From Impatiens glandulifera (lineage: Eukaryota; Streptophyta; Magnoliopsida; Ericales; Balsaminaceae), in contig NC_061862.1 of assembly GCF_907164915.1 (NCBI RefSeq), positions 4,406,358-4,470,357 on the forward strand: a DNA stretch of 64,000 nucleotides. Direction: 5' to 3'. The translations under genes were made by a program, and so were the position numbers. The notes under the pieces were generated by a model. That model worked only from the letters and a program-made list of their open reading frames with translations, made no database searches and was not told the origin of the DNA. Shown piece by piece: positions 1 to 10,598 of the stretch (position 1 is the stretch's first letter; each line of letters opens with the position of its first letter).

Positions 1-424
1 CTGTAATGGTTAAGGTACCACGCTAACGAAAGCAACCTGAGCAGAACTTGAACAATGAGAATCTTCAAGACAATTATAAAATAATAATGGCTAGTCTAAG
101 TTTTCTACTTACAGCTGGAAGATGTTTGGATGACACTACTATTAGAATCAGTCTACCATGTGTATCGACTTGTTCTGCTTGACTCTTCGTTCTAAAAAAT
201 GTTAAATGTAAACAAACTCCATTGACATGCAAGGAGATAGAATTATAATAGAAGATAAGGAATAGAGACGGGACAAATTGAATTAGAAATGGGGAGCAGA
301 AGAACGGAGGTGCTGAGCCCCATTCCATTAGGAAGAAATAAAAAATTATTACGGTTTGTTATTGTTTTTGTTGTCATTTGGATATATCTTTGTTTTGTTG
401 ATGACTCTTTTATCTCAAGGAAAA
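1..424. other. non-genic flank
   Basis: I see no supportable gene here. The longest open frame (84 codons, minus strand) is composed of generic hydrophobic residues and matches nothing I know. The sequence is AT-rich. Confidence 0.5.
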
Positions 425-459
425 AGCTGCCTTGTCTTGATTGAACCCTTGTATCTCTT

Positions 460-515
460 TTCCTTTTTGGGTTTTATTAAATGACAATAAGTCATTTCCC
501 AAAACAAACAAAAAT
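460..515 (+). mobile_element. LINE 3' tail remnant, copy 1
   Basis: The text GGGTTTTATTAAATGAC, a 5-base loop and GTCATTTCCC followed by an A-rich run matches the 3' terminus of the LINE that ends near 10,598. It contains a perfect 7-bp hairpin (479-485 with 491-497). No LINE coding sequence is attached, so this is either a severely 5'-truncated insertion or a SINE sharing the tail. Confidence 0.65.
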
Positions 516-961
516 TCAGAAATTATTACATCATATTTGCCTTATCTATTTATACTATTCATGTATGGACACTCATAAACAATTAGTAACTACTTCTATA
601 ATCTTGTACACTACTAACAACTTTTATAATCTTCTATGAGGCTCGATCTTTCGTGTATATGCATTCTTGACTTCATGTACCTTCCCGGGTCACAAAATTT
701 GTCTTTCACCTTTGTATATTTTGGTATAATTGAATCCCTAACTTTGATAACCATGTTTGTTGTGATATTTTTCTTCATCAGAACTTTTTATTTTTCTCAT
801 ATATAGAAAAACATAAATGTCTCTTAGCTAGTGAGCTGCTCAGATATGCTATGGGTATTCCTTTCTACATCAATACCGTGCTAATGCTGACATTTGTTTC
901 TATTTTGAGATCAATTGAAAATCAGGTAATACTAATATCGGAGTGGTAATTTGAGCCTCTT

Positions 962-1174
962 TTAAAGTTTAAATGTTTTCTCTGCGTCTTCAGTTAATTT
1001 AAACATACCATTTTTGAGTAAATTTATGTAATGGTTTGTTAATAGTTCCAAAGTTAAATACGAATCTTCGATAATACCCTGCCCAAGAAAGCCTCTTAAT
1101 GCTTTGATGCCCAAAAAATGACCTAGATATTCCTGCTTCTTTAATTCAAATAAGCATTTTGATCGTTTTACCAA
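962..1174 (-). pseudogene. Ty3/gypsy RT-RNase H fragment (duplicate)
   Basis: A 70-codon minus-strand remnant. It shows the gypsy motif LRGFLGQ, where the usual form is LRGFLGLTGYYR, then a run equivalent to the segment between the RT thumb and RNase H (LTNHYINLLKNGMFK, TEDAEKTFK). It is a diverged duplicate of the fragment at 1823-2098. Neither end is preserved. Family assignment is from recognition of the conserved Ty3/gypsy thumb and connection motifs. Confidence 0.75.
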
Positions 1175-1327
1175 TTGACTATTTTATAGAATGTTCAAAA
1201 CATCCTCAATATACCTTGTTATGTAGTTCCATATTAGAAATGTATATAAGAATATCATAAAAATTACTAATAAAAACTTTTATTAGGGCAAGGGTTGTCT
1301 TGTCTGGATTGAACTCTTGTATCTCTT

Positions 1328-1372
1328 TGGGGTTTTATTAAATGACAATAAGTCATTTTCCAAAAAAAGAAA
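1328..1372 (+). mobile_element. LINE 3' tail remnant, copy 2
   Basis: Second copy of the LINE-type terminus, with the hairpin AAATGAC-loop-GTCATTT at 1340-1358 followed by CCAAAAAAAG. It lies at the same relative place in the tandem duplication as copy 1. Confidence 0.65.
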
Positions 1373-1822
1373 ACATAAATTATTACATTATATTTGTCTA
1401 TATATTTATACTACTCATATATAGACGGTTGATTATCTAACTATCTATCAACTGCTAACAACTTTAACTAGTACTACTTCTATAATCTTTTACAGTACTA
1501 ACAACTTTTATAATCTCTTATGAGGATGATTCTCTCGTGTTTATGCATTGCTGAATTTATGTACCTTCCTAGGTCACAACATTTGTCTTTCCCCTATTGT
1601 ACATTATGATATAATTAAATTCTAATAACTTTGATAACCATGTTTGTTGAAGGACTGTAGTAATATTTTTCTTCATTTAAACATTTTATCCTGATAATGA
1701 AAATGTTTAACATAAAGGTAATATCTTCACTTAGATACTGCCAACAGTTTATTCTCATATGTATAAAATCATAAATGTCTCTTAGATAGTGATTTTCTCA
1801 TATATGCGATGGGTATTTCTTT

Positions 1823-2098
1823 CTACATCAATACTGCGCCAATGCAGGCATCTGTTTCTATTTTGAGATCAACCGAAAAATCAGGTAATACTAATATCGG
1901 AGTGGTAGTTAGAGCCTCTTTCAAAGTTTTAAATATCTTGTCTGCGTCTTCAGTCCATTTAAACATATCATTCTTGTGTAAATCCATGTAATGGTTTGTT
2001 AATAGTTCCAAAGTTGCATAAAAATCTTCGATAATGACCTGCCCAAGAAATAACCTAGATATTCCTACTTCATTAATCCAAATAAGCATTTTGATCAT
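1823..2098 (-). pseudogene. Ty3/gypsy RT thumb and RNase H start
   Basis: A 91-codon minus-strand frame covers the end of a Ty3/gypsy reverse transcriptase and the start of RNase H. Readable motifs are FLGQVIIEDFYATLELLTNH, then MFKWTEDADKIFKTLKEAL, TTTPILVLPDFS and the RNase H entry ETDACIGAVLM, where ETDAS is usual. It follows the RT core at 2182-2460 in minus-strand order, so both belong to one degraded pol gene. Short deletions have removed the tyrosine-rich YYRRF part of the thumb. Confidence 0.85.
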
Positions 2099-2181
2099 TT
2101 TACCAGTAGACTAATTTTTTTAGAATTTTCATAACTTTATCAAAACACCTTAGATGTAATTCCAATAAAATATTTCAATTA

Positions 2182-2460
2182 TTAATACTTAGAATGTTGC
2201 AGGTACATTTGATAATTGAATTCATATAATCTAGAATGAGTTCTGAAAACTGTGTTGTGAATGTCCTCTTCTTTGACCCTTATTTGATGATAATTCACAC
2301 ATAAGTCGAGGTTGATGAAAAATGTTGCTTCATAAAGCAAATACAGTAACACGTCCACTACATGTATATGGTACTTATCCTTGATTGTGATTTCATTTAG
2401 TTGCATGTAGTCTACATAAAATATCCATATTCCATCATTTTTCTTAACTAAGATAAGAGG
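2182..2460 (-). pseudogene. Ty3/gypsy reverse transcriptase core fragment
   Basis: The minus strand encodes VDYMQLNEITIKDKYHI, then INLDLCVNYHQIRVKEEDIH and VFRTHSRLYEFNYQM. These match the gypsy RT motifs VDYRALNKITIKDKYPIP, SKLDLRSGYHQIRV and TAFRTHEGHYEF. The frame breaks upstream near 2406 and downstream before the catalytic YxDD box, which is missing. With the neighbouring fragments this is a decayed gypsy pol gene read from high to low coordinates. Confidence 0.85.
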
Positions 2461-2885
2461 ATAAACAAATAAAGGGATAAAGGTATAGTCTCATATTTGG
2501 TTGGTAGAATCGTTTGTGATTAATAGAATGACCAGTTTTTAGAATTGGAGGCAGGCAACTTGGTTCTTTGAAAACATTGAGGTACTTTTCAATTACCTTT
2601 TGAATGGACAAGTCTAGTTGTCATTCTATCATCAGTTTGTTCTGTTTGAAGACGATTTCTTAATTTTTATGTGGTATATTTGTCCCACGAAACAACCCAA
2701 TCATTTTTATTGGCTTTTTTCTCATTGACTCGATACACATCAAATTGAAAGTTATCTTATCCTTAATCCCGTACAAACGTATTTTTAAACCATTGATCTT
2801 TGTCTTCATTCATTGCTTTGGATAATTCTAGCTTACTTGTTTAAACTTTATCATTCAATCAACCCCTAAACTATGTTGCAGCCTC

Positions 2886-3083
2886 CTAATTTGAATGTCC
2901 ATACCTTGAGTGTAAATTAATTTTCCTCTGCACGATCCTATATAAAGTACCTTCATTTGCAATGGTAACTACTAACGGATTATTTTCTCGTAGGTCAAAA
3001 CCCAACTCAATTGGTGTGTGTTTCCTTCGTCTATAAACGCTATCAATCAAAATAAGAACTTTACTTTTTTTGAGTTGCCCCAA
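2886..3083 (-). pseudogene. Ty3/gypsy protease-like fragment
   Basis: A 65-codon minus-strand piece, GQLKKSKVLILIDS followed by a stretch resembling the strand-rich end of a plant gypsy aspartic protease. LIDS would be the active-site triad region (usually hhhDSGA). It lies upstream of the RT core in the expected gag-PR-RT order. The glycine of DSG is not visible and the segment is frameshifted, so the call rests on position and the IDS motif. Confidence 0.5.
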
Positions 3084-3230
3084 AATTTGTTGTATAGAGT
3101 TTTATTGGTTGGAACGCTAATAGAACTTCATTGTGAATACATCCCTCCATGTCAAAATTGTGTGGTCCATCAAACAATTAGTCACCCATATTCTAACTCG
3201 GCCCGTAAAAAATATATAGCATAATTCAAA

Positions 3231-3510
3231 TTGTCACTATCTTTAATTGTGAAATTTCCGAAAAACTGGTACGCCCTCCTAACCCCTGTCGAATTAGTTC
3301 CATCAAACCTGTCTTGATCAATTCTAGGATTCTTTAAAATAAGCTTATTGTTGTTTATGTGCCTACTAATTTAAACTATGTCTTCTGTTATTGTGTTATT
3401 GTTGGTTGTTGTTTGTTAGATTTACATCTGGTCGGCAAAATATTTCATCTCCATCTACGTTCTCTTTTCGGGCTGAAGTCGATGATGCTGCTCATTTTAG
3501 TTCTTTCTTG
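3231..3510. other. non-genic spacer
   Basis: No coding signal was seen between the gypsy remnant and the tandem repeat. Confidence 0.4.
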
Positions 3511-4600
3511 ATTTATGCATATTCTTATACTAGTTGACCCTTACGGATAAACCACAAAGAAAATGTTCAAAAGAAATTGGAGCATTTTACTAATGTTAGT
3601 TGTCTAGTTATGAGATTTTCGTGGCATTCGATTTGTGACTTAAGAAATATAATCAAGTTTGCAATTAAAAAACATTATGTTTGAGAATACTTCATTTCAT
3701 TTATGCATATTATTAGACTAGTTGACTCCTATGGATAAAACCACAAAGAAAAAGTTCAGAAGAAATTGGGGGCATTTTACTAATGTTAGTTGTCTAGTTA
3801 TGAGATTTTTGTGGCTTTCGATTTGTGATTTGAAAAATATAATTAAACTTGCAATTTAAGAAACACTATGTTTGAGAATACTTTATTTCATTTATGCATA
3901 TTTTCAAATTAAAACCACAAAAAAAGTTCAAAAAGAATTGGGGCATTTTACTAATGTTTGTTGTGTAGTTATGAGATTTTCGTGGTTTCGATTTGTGACG
4001 TGAGAAATATAATCAAGTTTGCAATTAAAGAAACAGTATGTTTGATAATACTTTCTTTAATTTATGCATATTCTCAGACTAGTTAACCCTTATGGATAAA
4101 TCACAAGGAAAAGTTCTAAAGGAATTGGGGCATTTTAGTAATGTTAGTTTTTATTTATGAGACTTTCGTGCTTTCGATTTGTGACTTGAGAAATATAATC
4201 AAGTTTGCAATTAAAGAAACACTATGTTTGAGAATACTTCATTTAATTTATGGGCAATTTACTAATGTTAGTTCTCTAGTTATGAGGTTTTCGTGGCTTT
4301 CGATTTGTGACTGGAGAAATATAATCAAGCTTGAAATTACAGAAACACTATGTTTGAGAATACTTCATTTCATTTATGCATATTCTCAGACTAGTTGACC
4401 CTTATGAATAATACCACAAAGAAAAGTTCAAAAGAAATTGGGGCAATTTACTAATATTAATGTTAGTTGTCTAGTTATGAGATTTTCGTGGCTTTCGATT
4501 TGTGACTTGAGATATATATAATCAAGTTTGCAATTAAAGAAACACTATGCTTGAGAATATTTTACATATTCTCAGATTAGTTGATCTACTGTTTTTCATA
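3511..4600. repeat. tandem repeat, unit about 190 bp
   Basis: About six copies of a unit that starts TTTATGCATATTCTCAGA and also contains CACAAAGAAAA, TGTCTAGTTATGAGA and ACTATGTTTGAGAATA. Unit starts fall near 3512, 3701, 3891, 4061 and 4371, with a shortened copy near 4247. Spacing is 189, 190 and 170 bp. The frames through it are repeat-derived and not coding. More decayed units may continue to about 5120. Confidence 0.85.
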
Positions 4601-5149
4601 ATTAATTTGTTAATCCTATTTTGTTGTCTGGTAAGGTTACAAACACAAAGAATATTTTAAAAATTTTGAGGCAATGTCACTTAATTAATATAATATTGAG
4701 ATTTTATGATTTTGAATTTGTGAAATATATAAAATATCAAATGATTTACTCTTTGTTTATTATAAGGAAATATCACTTAAATTGTGATTGGACTTAAAAA
4801 ATATTAAGTATTAAATGATTAAATTACTACGGTTGAAGATACTTTATTTCTGCATATTTTTTGTTTAGTTGTTTTAGTTGTTTTAGACTTAAAAGTAATA
4901 TAATTAACATATTTTGTTGCTCCGCGTGAATAGAAACACAAAAGTAAAAAAGAATGAGAATAATATCACTTATTAATGTTGTTTTTATAGTGACTGGTAT
5001 TTTCGTGACTTGTGTTTTGGTTAATAGAATTATTTTCGGTTGCTTGTGATTTTAAGAAATATAAATATAATTTTAGCTTGAAATTATAGAAATACTATTT
5101 TTGAAATATTTTATTTATGCATAATTTCTTAATAATTTTGTTTTTTTGT
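4600..5149. other. AT-rich spacer, decayed repeat
   Basis: Very AT-rich sequence with faint echoes of the 190-bp unit (CTTTATTTCTGCATAT near 4848, TTTATTTATGCATA near 5108). No coding signal. Confidence 0.4.
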
Positions 5150-6586
5150 GATATGCATAAATATACTTTTATCAGGGGAAAAAGATTCAAGTTGTACAAG
5201 TGGAGCGAGGAACTTAATACTAATCATAGACCGCCTGAACTTGAACAAATCTGGGTAAATCTCAAGAATGTTCCACCACACATGTGCAACCCGATGGGCC
5301 TGGCCTATATTTCAAGCATTATAGGCAAACCACTTATGTTTGACCCAGCAATGGAAGGTTATGAGCGTGCATCTGTGGCCAGAGTTAGTGTCGAAATCCA
5401 TCCAAGTAGCTCTCTTCCAATCAAGCTTGAACTTAAAGATAGACTGGGAAATTTATTTAACATTGGAGTACAATATGAATGGAAACCAAATCGATGTATA
5501 TGGTGTAGCACTTTCACACACGCTACGAATAAATGTCCAGTCAATAATAATCTAAAATCGAAGGCCAATAACAACATTCAAGTAAGCGATATCAATGACT
5601 CTAACCAGGCTCAGGTTGAGAGAAATGTGAACAGGTCTGAACTTAACAGCAATGAACGCACTAAGGATGATAAGATGGGCAACCAAAAGCAAGAACAGAT
5701 AAGGGTAAGGAAGAAGATAGGAAAAAGAATGAAGTGGGTAAGGGTACAAGCTGGCCCTACTAACGTTGATCATATTGGTCATGTTCAGGGCACCGGTCCT
5801 AGGGATTCTGTTTTCTCAAGAATAGGTCCTATTCAAAATGTCAGTCCTGGTCAGGGTATCGGTCCTGATAAAGCTGGACATAGACACACCGGTCCTAGAG
5901 TTTCTCATAAAGCTACTGTTCCTAGCCATATTGACCATATTAAGTCTGGTCTTGGACTTGTTGATCATGAAACTACTCAAGCTACCGGACTTGCTACTAC
6001 AGGTCCTGATGAAAAATGTGCAACCATTGCTGATCCCGGCTATATTGGTCCTAATACTTGCACAAGTCCTATTATTGTGGATGATACTATTGTTGGTCCT
6101 AACTCCACCGATCCCAATACTGATCAAAGAACTGGTCTTGATGTAACTACATGTCCTAGTTCCAAAGTTTCTGAAATTCAAAGATCTATGGGACGGGGAA
6201 TACTTGGCCCATATGAAACAAGCAAAATTGGATCTGAAGGCACTCCAATAGGTCGTGAGTCTACTCTTCACAGTTCTAGGAATACAAGTAGGAACCTAAA
6301 AAACAATGTCATCAAAGTTCGAAATGACCTGACCCTTGGGCTCAGAGCCACCTTTCGAGATGATGAACAGGAGAATCTTGGAATAAGTAATAAAGAAGCT
6401 CTTGAAAATGGACTGGGAAATCTTGGCTTTTGTGAAATCAAAAGATCAAGTGCAGAAGAAGAAAATTTGGTCTTGAATAAGGCAGTGAGCCTTAATTCTG
6501 AAGTAGGGCGAATAAAAACCGATAACAAACATGAATCTAGTAGTGAAGAGGTTCAAAGTCAGAAAAGATCTACTAAAGCAGAATAA
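5117..6586 (+). CDS. LINE ORF1, RNA-binding gag-like protein (N-terminus truncated)
   Basis: A 489-codon frame. True LINE similarity begins near residue 15 (GKRFKLYKWSEELN), the second half of a DUF4283-type domain, followed by IWVNLKNVPPHM. The first 14 residues come from the flanking AT-rich DNA, so this ATG is not the original start. A CX2CX4HX4C zinc knuckle (CIWC, H, C) lies at about residues 127-140. Residues 215-360 form a low-complexity region with GP dipeptides every 10-15 residues, and the tail is polar and acidic. In plant L1 elements ORF1 binds the element RNA and forms the ribonucleoprotein. The frame is open to its stop, and ORF2 follows after 227 bases. Confidence 0.82.
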   Translation: MHNFLIILFFCDMHKYTFIRGKRFKLYKWSEELNTNHRPPELEQIWVNLKNVPPHMCNPMGLAYISSIIGKPLMFDPAMEGYERASVARVSVEIHPSSSLPIKLELKDRLGNLFNIGVQYEWKPNRCIWCSTFTHATNKCPVNNNLKSKANNNIQVSDINDSNQAQVERNVNRSELNSNERTKDDKMGNQKQEQIRVRKKIGKRMKWVRVQAGPTNVDHIGHVQGTGPRDSVFSRIGPIQNVSPGQGIGPDKAGHRHTGPRVSHKATVPSHIDHIKSGLGLVDHETTQATGLATTGPDEKCATIADPGYIGPNTCTSPIIVDDTIVGPNSTDPNTDQRTGLDVTTCPSSKVSEIQRSMGRGILGPYETSKIGSEGTPIGRESTLHSSRNTSRNLKNNVIKVRNDLTLGLRATFRDDEQENLGISNKEALENGLGNLGFCEIKRSSAEEENLVLNKAVSLNSEVGRIKTDNKHESSSEEVQSQKRSTKAE

Positions 6587-6813
6587 GATGAAAATCGAAG
6601 ACAAAGCAGAAAGATCCTGGATCTAGAAGCTACTAAATCTATCATGGGAGAAGATGAGATCTACATGAGGCAACCCTCACTCAATGGCAATAGTATTCCA
6701 TGTAATCAAACTGTAGCCATTGAGGATAGTGAGGCAAGTGATGCTTATGATTTCTCTGATGAAGAGGTCCAGGACAGTCTGGAAAGTCAGGAACCCAACA
6801 CTTATATTCATTC
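6587..6813 (+). other. ORF1-ORF2 spacer of the LINE
   Basis: The interval between the ORF1 stop and the ORF2 start. Translation in the ORF1 frame gives a charged sequence with stops, so the end of ORF1 may have lain here before mutation. No separate gene is seen. Confidence 0.4.
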
Positions 6814-9800
6814 ATGAATATAGTGACATGGAACATAAGGGGACTCAATGACCCTCTAAAATGTAAAGAAATCAGGAGGATCATTGAGAATCAGAAGATC
6901 ACTATTATGGGTATTCTTGAGACAAAAGTCAAAAGTCGGAACGTTGAGAAGGTTAGCAAACTGTGTATTGATAGTAGCTGGGAAATCATTTATAACTCAA
7001 ATGACAAAACGGGCAGAATCTGGGTTATTTGGGATAACAAAGTTGTTGAGGTGATGACTCTTTTTTCGAATGATCAAGCAATCCTGGTGGAAGTCAAAGA
7101 CAGAATCACAAGAATCGTGTTTAATCTTGCTATTATCTATGGTAGCAACTCAAGCACGGAAAGATGACTCCTCTGGAATTGTCTTAGAAACTGGATCGGT
7201 ATTGATAAATCTTGGGCTGTCCTCGGTGATTACAACGTAACTAGAAACGAATCTGATCGTAGTCCAGAATCTGAAATTACTCGGGATATGATTGAATTTA
7301 ATGACTGCATCAGAGATATGGGTTGTATCGAGCCTACCAATTCTGGGAACTTCTTCACTTGGTCTTCTACGAGAGGGAATGAACAAATTAGAAAAAGTAG
7401 AATTGACAGATGTCTGGTAAATGAGAACTGGATTAACCAATTTCCGAGAAGTCAACTTCATGTTTTGAATCCGGGTATATCTGATCACTGCCCGATTAAA
7501 TTGTTTTGGGAAAAGGAAGAAAGGTTCAAAAGGCCCTTTAAATTTTTCAATTTTTGGATGGATAACGATAAATTCAAGGGTATCCTCGAAAGTGTATGGT
7601 CAACAGATGTCAGAGGTTCCAACATGTACAGGGTTTCTGAGAAGCTTAAGCTCTTGAAGAATCATCTCCAAAGCTTTGACAAGAAGAAGTTTAGTAATAT
7701 CTCCAATAGAGTTTTGGCTGCTAGAGAAGAACTGGAAGAGGTTCAGAAAAAGTTATTAAGGGATGATAGTGATGAACAACTCAATGAAACAGAAAGATAT
7801 GCGCTTGAAAACTTCAGGAAGCTGAGTCTGCTTGAAGAGAATTTTGTTAGACAAAAATCAAGACAGAGCTGGCTTTCGTTGGGTGACAAAAACACAACTT
7901 TCTTCTACAGAAAATGCAAGGCTAGAAACATGAGAAACAATGTGTACAGGCTGAAGAATGATGATGGTGAATATGTTCAGGGTCAAAAGGGTGTCCAAGA
8001 TCTGGCTATTGATTTCTATAAGCAGCTTATGGGTACAAGAAAGCAGCATCAAAGTCACCTGAATACCTTGTATCAAATTATTTATAGGAAAATCTCTGCA
8101 GAAGATAGTCGTGAGTTGATAAGGGTGGTCACGAAGGTTGAGGTTAAAGAAGCTCTGTTTAGTATTGATGGGAATAAAAGTCCGGGTCATGATGGGTTTA
8201 ATGCACAGTTCTTCAAAGATAATTGGTCGGTTGTGGGTAAAGATGTTTCTGATGGGGTTCTGGAGTTTTTCAAAAACAGGAAGATGTTAAAGCAATGGAA
8301 TACAGCGGTCCTAACCTTGATCCCCAAAACTGCGGTACCTGAGAAAGTACAAGATTTCAGACCAATTTCCTGCTGCAATGTGATTTATAAAATAATTTCC
8401 AAAATCATTTCTAAACGTTTTAAAAATGTTATAGGAAAAATAATAAATCTTAATCAATCTGCATTCATCCCCGGTAGGACAATCTCTCATAATATTCTTC
8501 TCATGCAGAGCCTATTAAAAGGCTACGGGAAAAAGAAAATATCTCCGAGAGTGGCTTTCAAAATAGATATCAAGAAAGCTTTTGACTCTGTTAGATGGGA
8601 AGCCATTCGAGACTTTCTGGTTGTTTCTGCTTTTCCTATGATTTTTATCGATTGGATTATGCAATGCGTTTCATCATCCTGCTTTGTTGTTAGCGTCAAT
8701 GGAGTCCACAGAGGCTATTTCAAGGGTGAAAACGGGGTAAGGCAAGGGGACCCCCTCTCTTCTTACCTTTTCGTAGCTATCATGGCGATCTTTGAGAGCA
8801 TCTTCGCGATGTTCCGAAAGAATCGTCCATACATCTTTCACCCATTCTGTGAGGTAGAGGAGGTAACACATTTATGCTTTGTTGACGACTTGTTCATTCT
8901 AGCGCACGCGGACGTTGATTCCATTAAAACTATTAGGGCTGCACTAATGTTCTTTTCTGAGGTAACATGTTTAACTATTAATGAAAGCAAAAGTGTGGCA
9001 TTTTATGGAGGCGTGAAGGACGAAACAAAACAGGACATCTTCAACATCATGGGCATCAAGGAAGGCAGATTTCCCATAAGGTACTTAGGAATTCCGTTAA
9101 CTGCAAAGCAGATCGAGATCTCACACTGCAAGCCGCTGATTGAAAAGGTAAAAAACACGATATTTGGCTGGGCAGCGAAAAAACTTTCTTATGCAGGGAG
9201 GATCGAACTTATCAAAACCGTGGTTATGGGCATAGTTGGCTATTGGGCGCAGCAAATGGTCATTCCAAAGAAGGTAATGAAGGAACTCGACACACTGATG
9301 AGAAACTTTATCTGGGGTAATAGTGGAAGAGGAGGAAAGAAAGTCAAATGGACCGCTCTATGCAAACCGAAGGACGAGGGAGGCATCGACTTGAAGAACT
9401 GTATCGAGTGGAACAAGGCTCTAACCTTCAAGCATCTGTGGGCTTTGGAGCGCAATCAGGAGTCACTATGGATCAAATGGGTGCATACGAGATTTATGAA
9501 ACACGAAACCAGCATCTGGACCTGCAAAATTCACGAAGGTATGAGCTGGTCTCTAAAAAAGAGTCTTAAACTAAGAAGCGATATTGTAGATCTTTATGAC
9601 ATCCGACTAGGGGACGGGAAAAGAACTCTATTCTGGCACGACCCTTGGTTTGAAAACCAGCCCATCATCGACAAGGAGAAGTTTCAAAATACTCGTATCA
9701 GAAGGGACTGCACAAAAGCGAAAATCAGAGACATCAAATACGGGAATTGGAACTTGCTCTTGAAGGAAAGAGGATACTTGATCATATAAGTAACATACAA

Positions 9801-10451
9801 CTACACGACAGACCGGATATTCATGAATGGAACGCTGAGGACAATGGGAAGCTGGTATTGAAGAAAATATGGGAGGTAATCCGGGAAAAAGCGTAGAAAG
9901 TAGAATGGGCTCCTCTTGTATGGTCAACGAAGATTATCCCTCGACACCAGTTCATCCTATGGCTCGCCTTTTGGGAAAGACTCAACACACGTGATCGTAT
10001 CAGTAAGTATATGAGCATCCCGGACGCGAGCTGTCTTCTATGCATAGGAAATGAAGAAACCATAGATCACCTATTCGGGAGCTGTTGTATTGCTTCGGAG
10101 CTTTGGGACAGATTCTATAAAAGCCTGGAGCTGATCAGTTTCCCGAGCGAATGGAATGAAATCAAAGAAGCGGCACTACTCAAAGCCAAGGGAAATAGAT
10201 TTGCAACAAGCGTGTTCAAGTGCGGCTTTGGAGCAGTGGTGTATAACATTTGGAAAGAACGGAATGCAAGGGTATATGACAGAACCCGCAGGAGCATTGA
10301 CGAGTTATGGAAAGATATTGTATCGGATTGCAGCGCCCTCGCGGGAACGTGGAGAGGAATTCCAAGCACGGAGCAGAACTGGAATATCTGCAGTAACTGG
10401 AATTTACCGTTTTTTAAACTCACTAGAATTGAAAGCATTGTAAACAGATAA
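6814..10451 (+). pseudogene. LINE ORF2: endonuclease, reverse transcriptase, zf-RVT
   Basis: The start is MNIVTWNIRGLND, the classic N-terminus of plant L1 ORF2. An apurinic-type endonuclease covers residues 1-225, with N7, E38 (ILETK), GDYNV and SDHCPI. The RT covers about 450-730: NKSPGHDGF, IPKT, FRPISCCN, SAFIPGR, FKIDIKKAFDSV, GVRQGDPLS and the catalytic box FVDD near residue 689. A zf-RVT domain at about 10,000-10,090 has SCLLC and a later H and C. Damage visible: an in-frame TGA at 7165, a frame change near 9780 and a TAG near 9896. The product would nick target DNA and copy the LINE RNA at the nick (target-primed reverse transcription). It is non-functional here. Confidence 0.92.
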
Positions 10452-10598
10452 TTCATTTACGTTTTTAGCTTTTATTCAGAATGTTACGACTTTAAAATCA
10501 TTCTAGGCCTGTCTAGAATGATCTCTTAAACTCGTGTTTTTTTTCCCGTTTTTGGGAATTTTTAATGAAATGACGCTAAGTCGTTTTCCCAAAAAAAA
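10452..10598 (+). promoter_or_regulatory. LINE 3' UTR with terminal hairpin and A-tail
   Basis: The last 147 bases of the LINE. A hairpin AAATGAC (10568-10574), loop GCTAA and GTCGTTT (10580-10586) can pair over 7 bp as RNA with one U-G wobble. It is followed by TCCC and eight A residues. In many LINEs the RT recognises a 3'-terminal structure like this; that role here is inferred. Confidence 0.7.

Larger units (their letters stand above)
425..2100. repeat. tandem duplication (two copies, offset about 865 bp)
   Basis: The block from about 425 to 1175 is repeated from about 1290 to 2100. Shared landmarks in order are a LINE-type 3' tail, an AT-rich stretch with TATTTATACTA, and a gypsy RT/RNase H fragment on the minus strand with the text CTAATATCGGAGTGGTA in both copies. 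The copies differ by many substitutions and small indels, so the duplication is old. The order of parts is identical, which favours one tandem duplication over independent insertions. Confidence 0.75.
5150..10598 (+). mobile_element. L1-type LINE, 5'-truncated
   Basis: A plant L1-like non-LTR retrotransposon on the plus strand: ORF1 (gag-like, from about 5160), ORF2 (endonuclease, RT, zf-RVT; 6814-10451), a 3' UTR, and a terminal hairpin plus short A-run ending near 10598. The 5' end is cut inside the ORF1 DUF4283-like domain and joins AT-rich DNA around 5150. The 3' end joins copia A in mid-gene. No target-site duplication can be found, because the 5' flank is not copia sequence. ORF2 has stops and a frameshift, so the copy cannot move by itself. 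Confidence 0.88.

Noticed and set aside
74..328. 84-codon minus-strand ORF
   Set aside because: Low-complexity hydrophobic frame with no recognisable motif or context.
5838..6146. Leucine-rich plus-strand ORF
   Set aside because: Out-of-frame shadow of LINE ORF1.
5816..6271. 151-codon minus-strand ORF
   Set aside because: Antisense shadow of the GP-repeat part of LINE ORF1; its regularity comes from the repeated codons.
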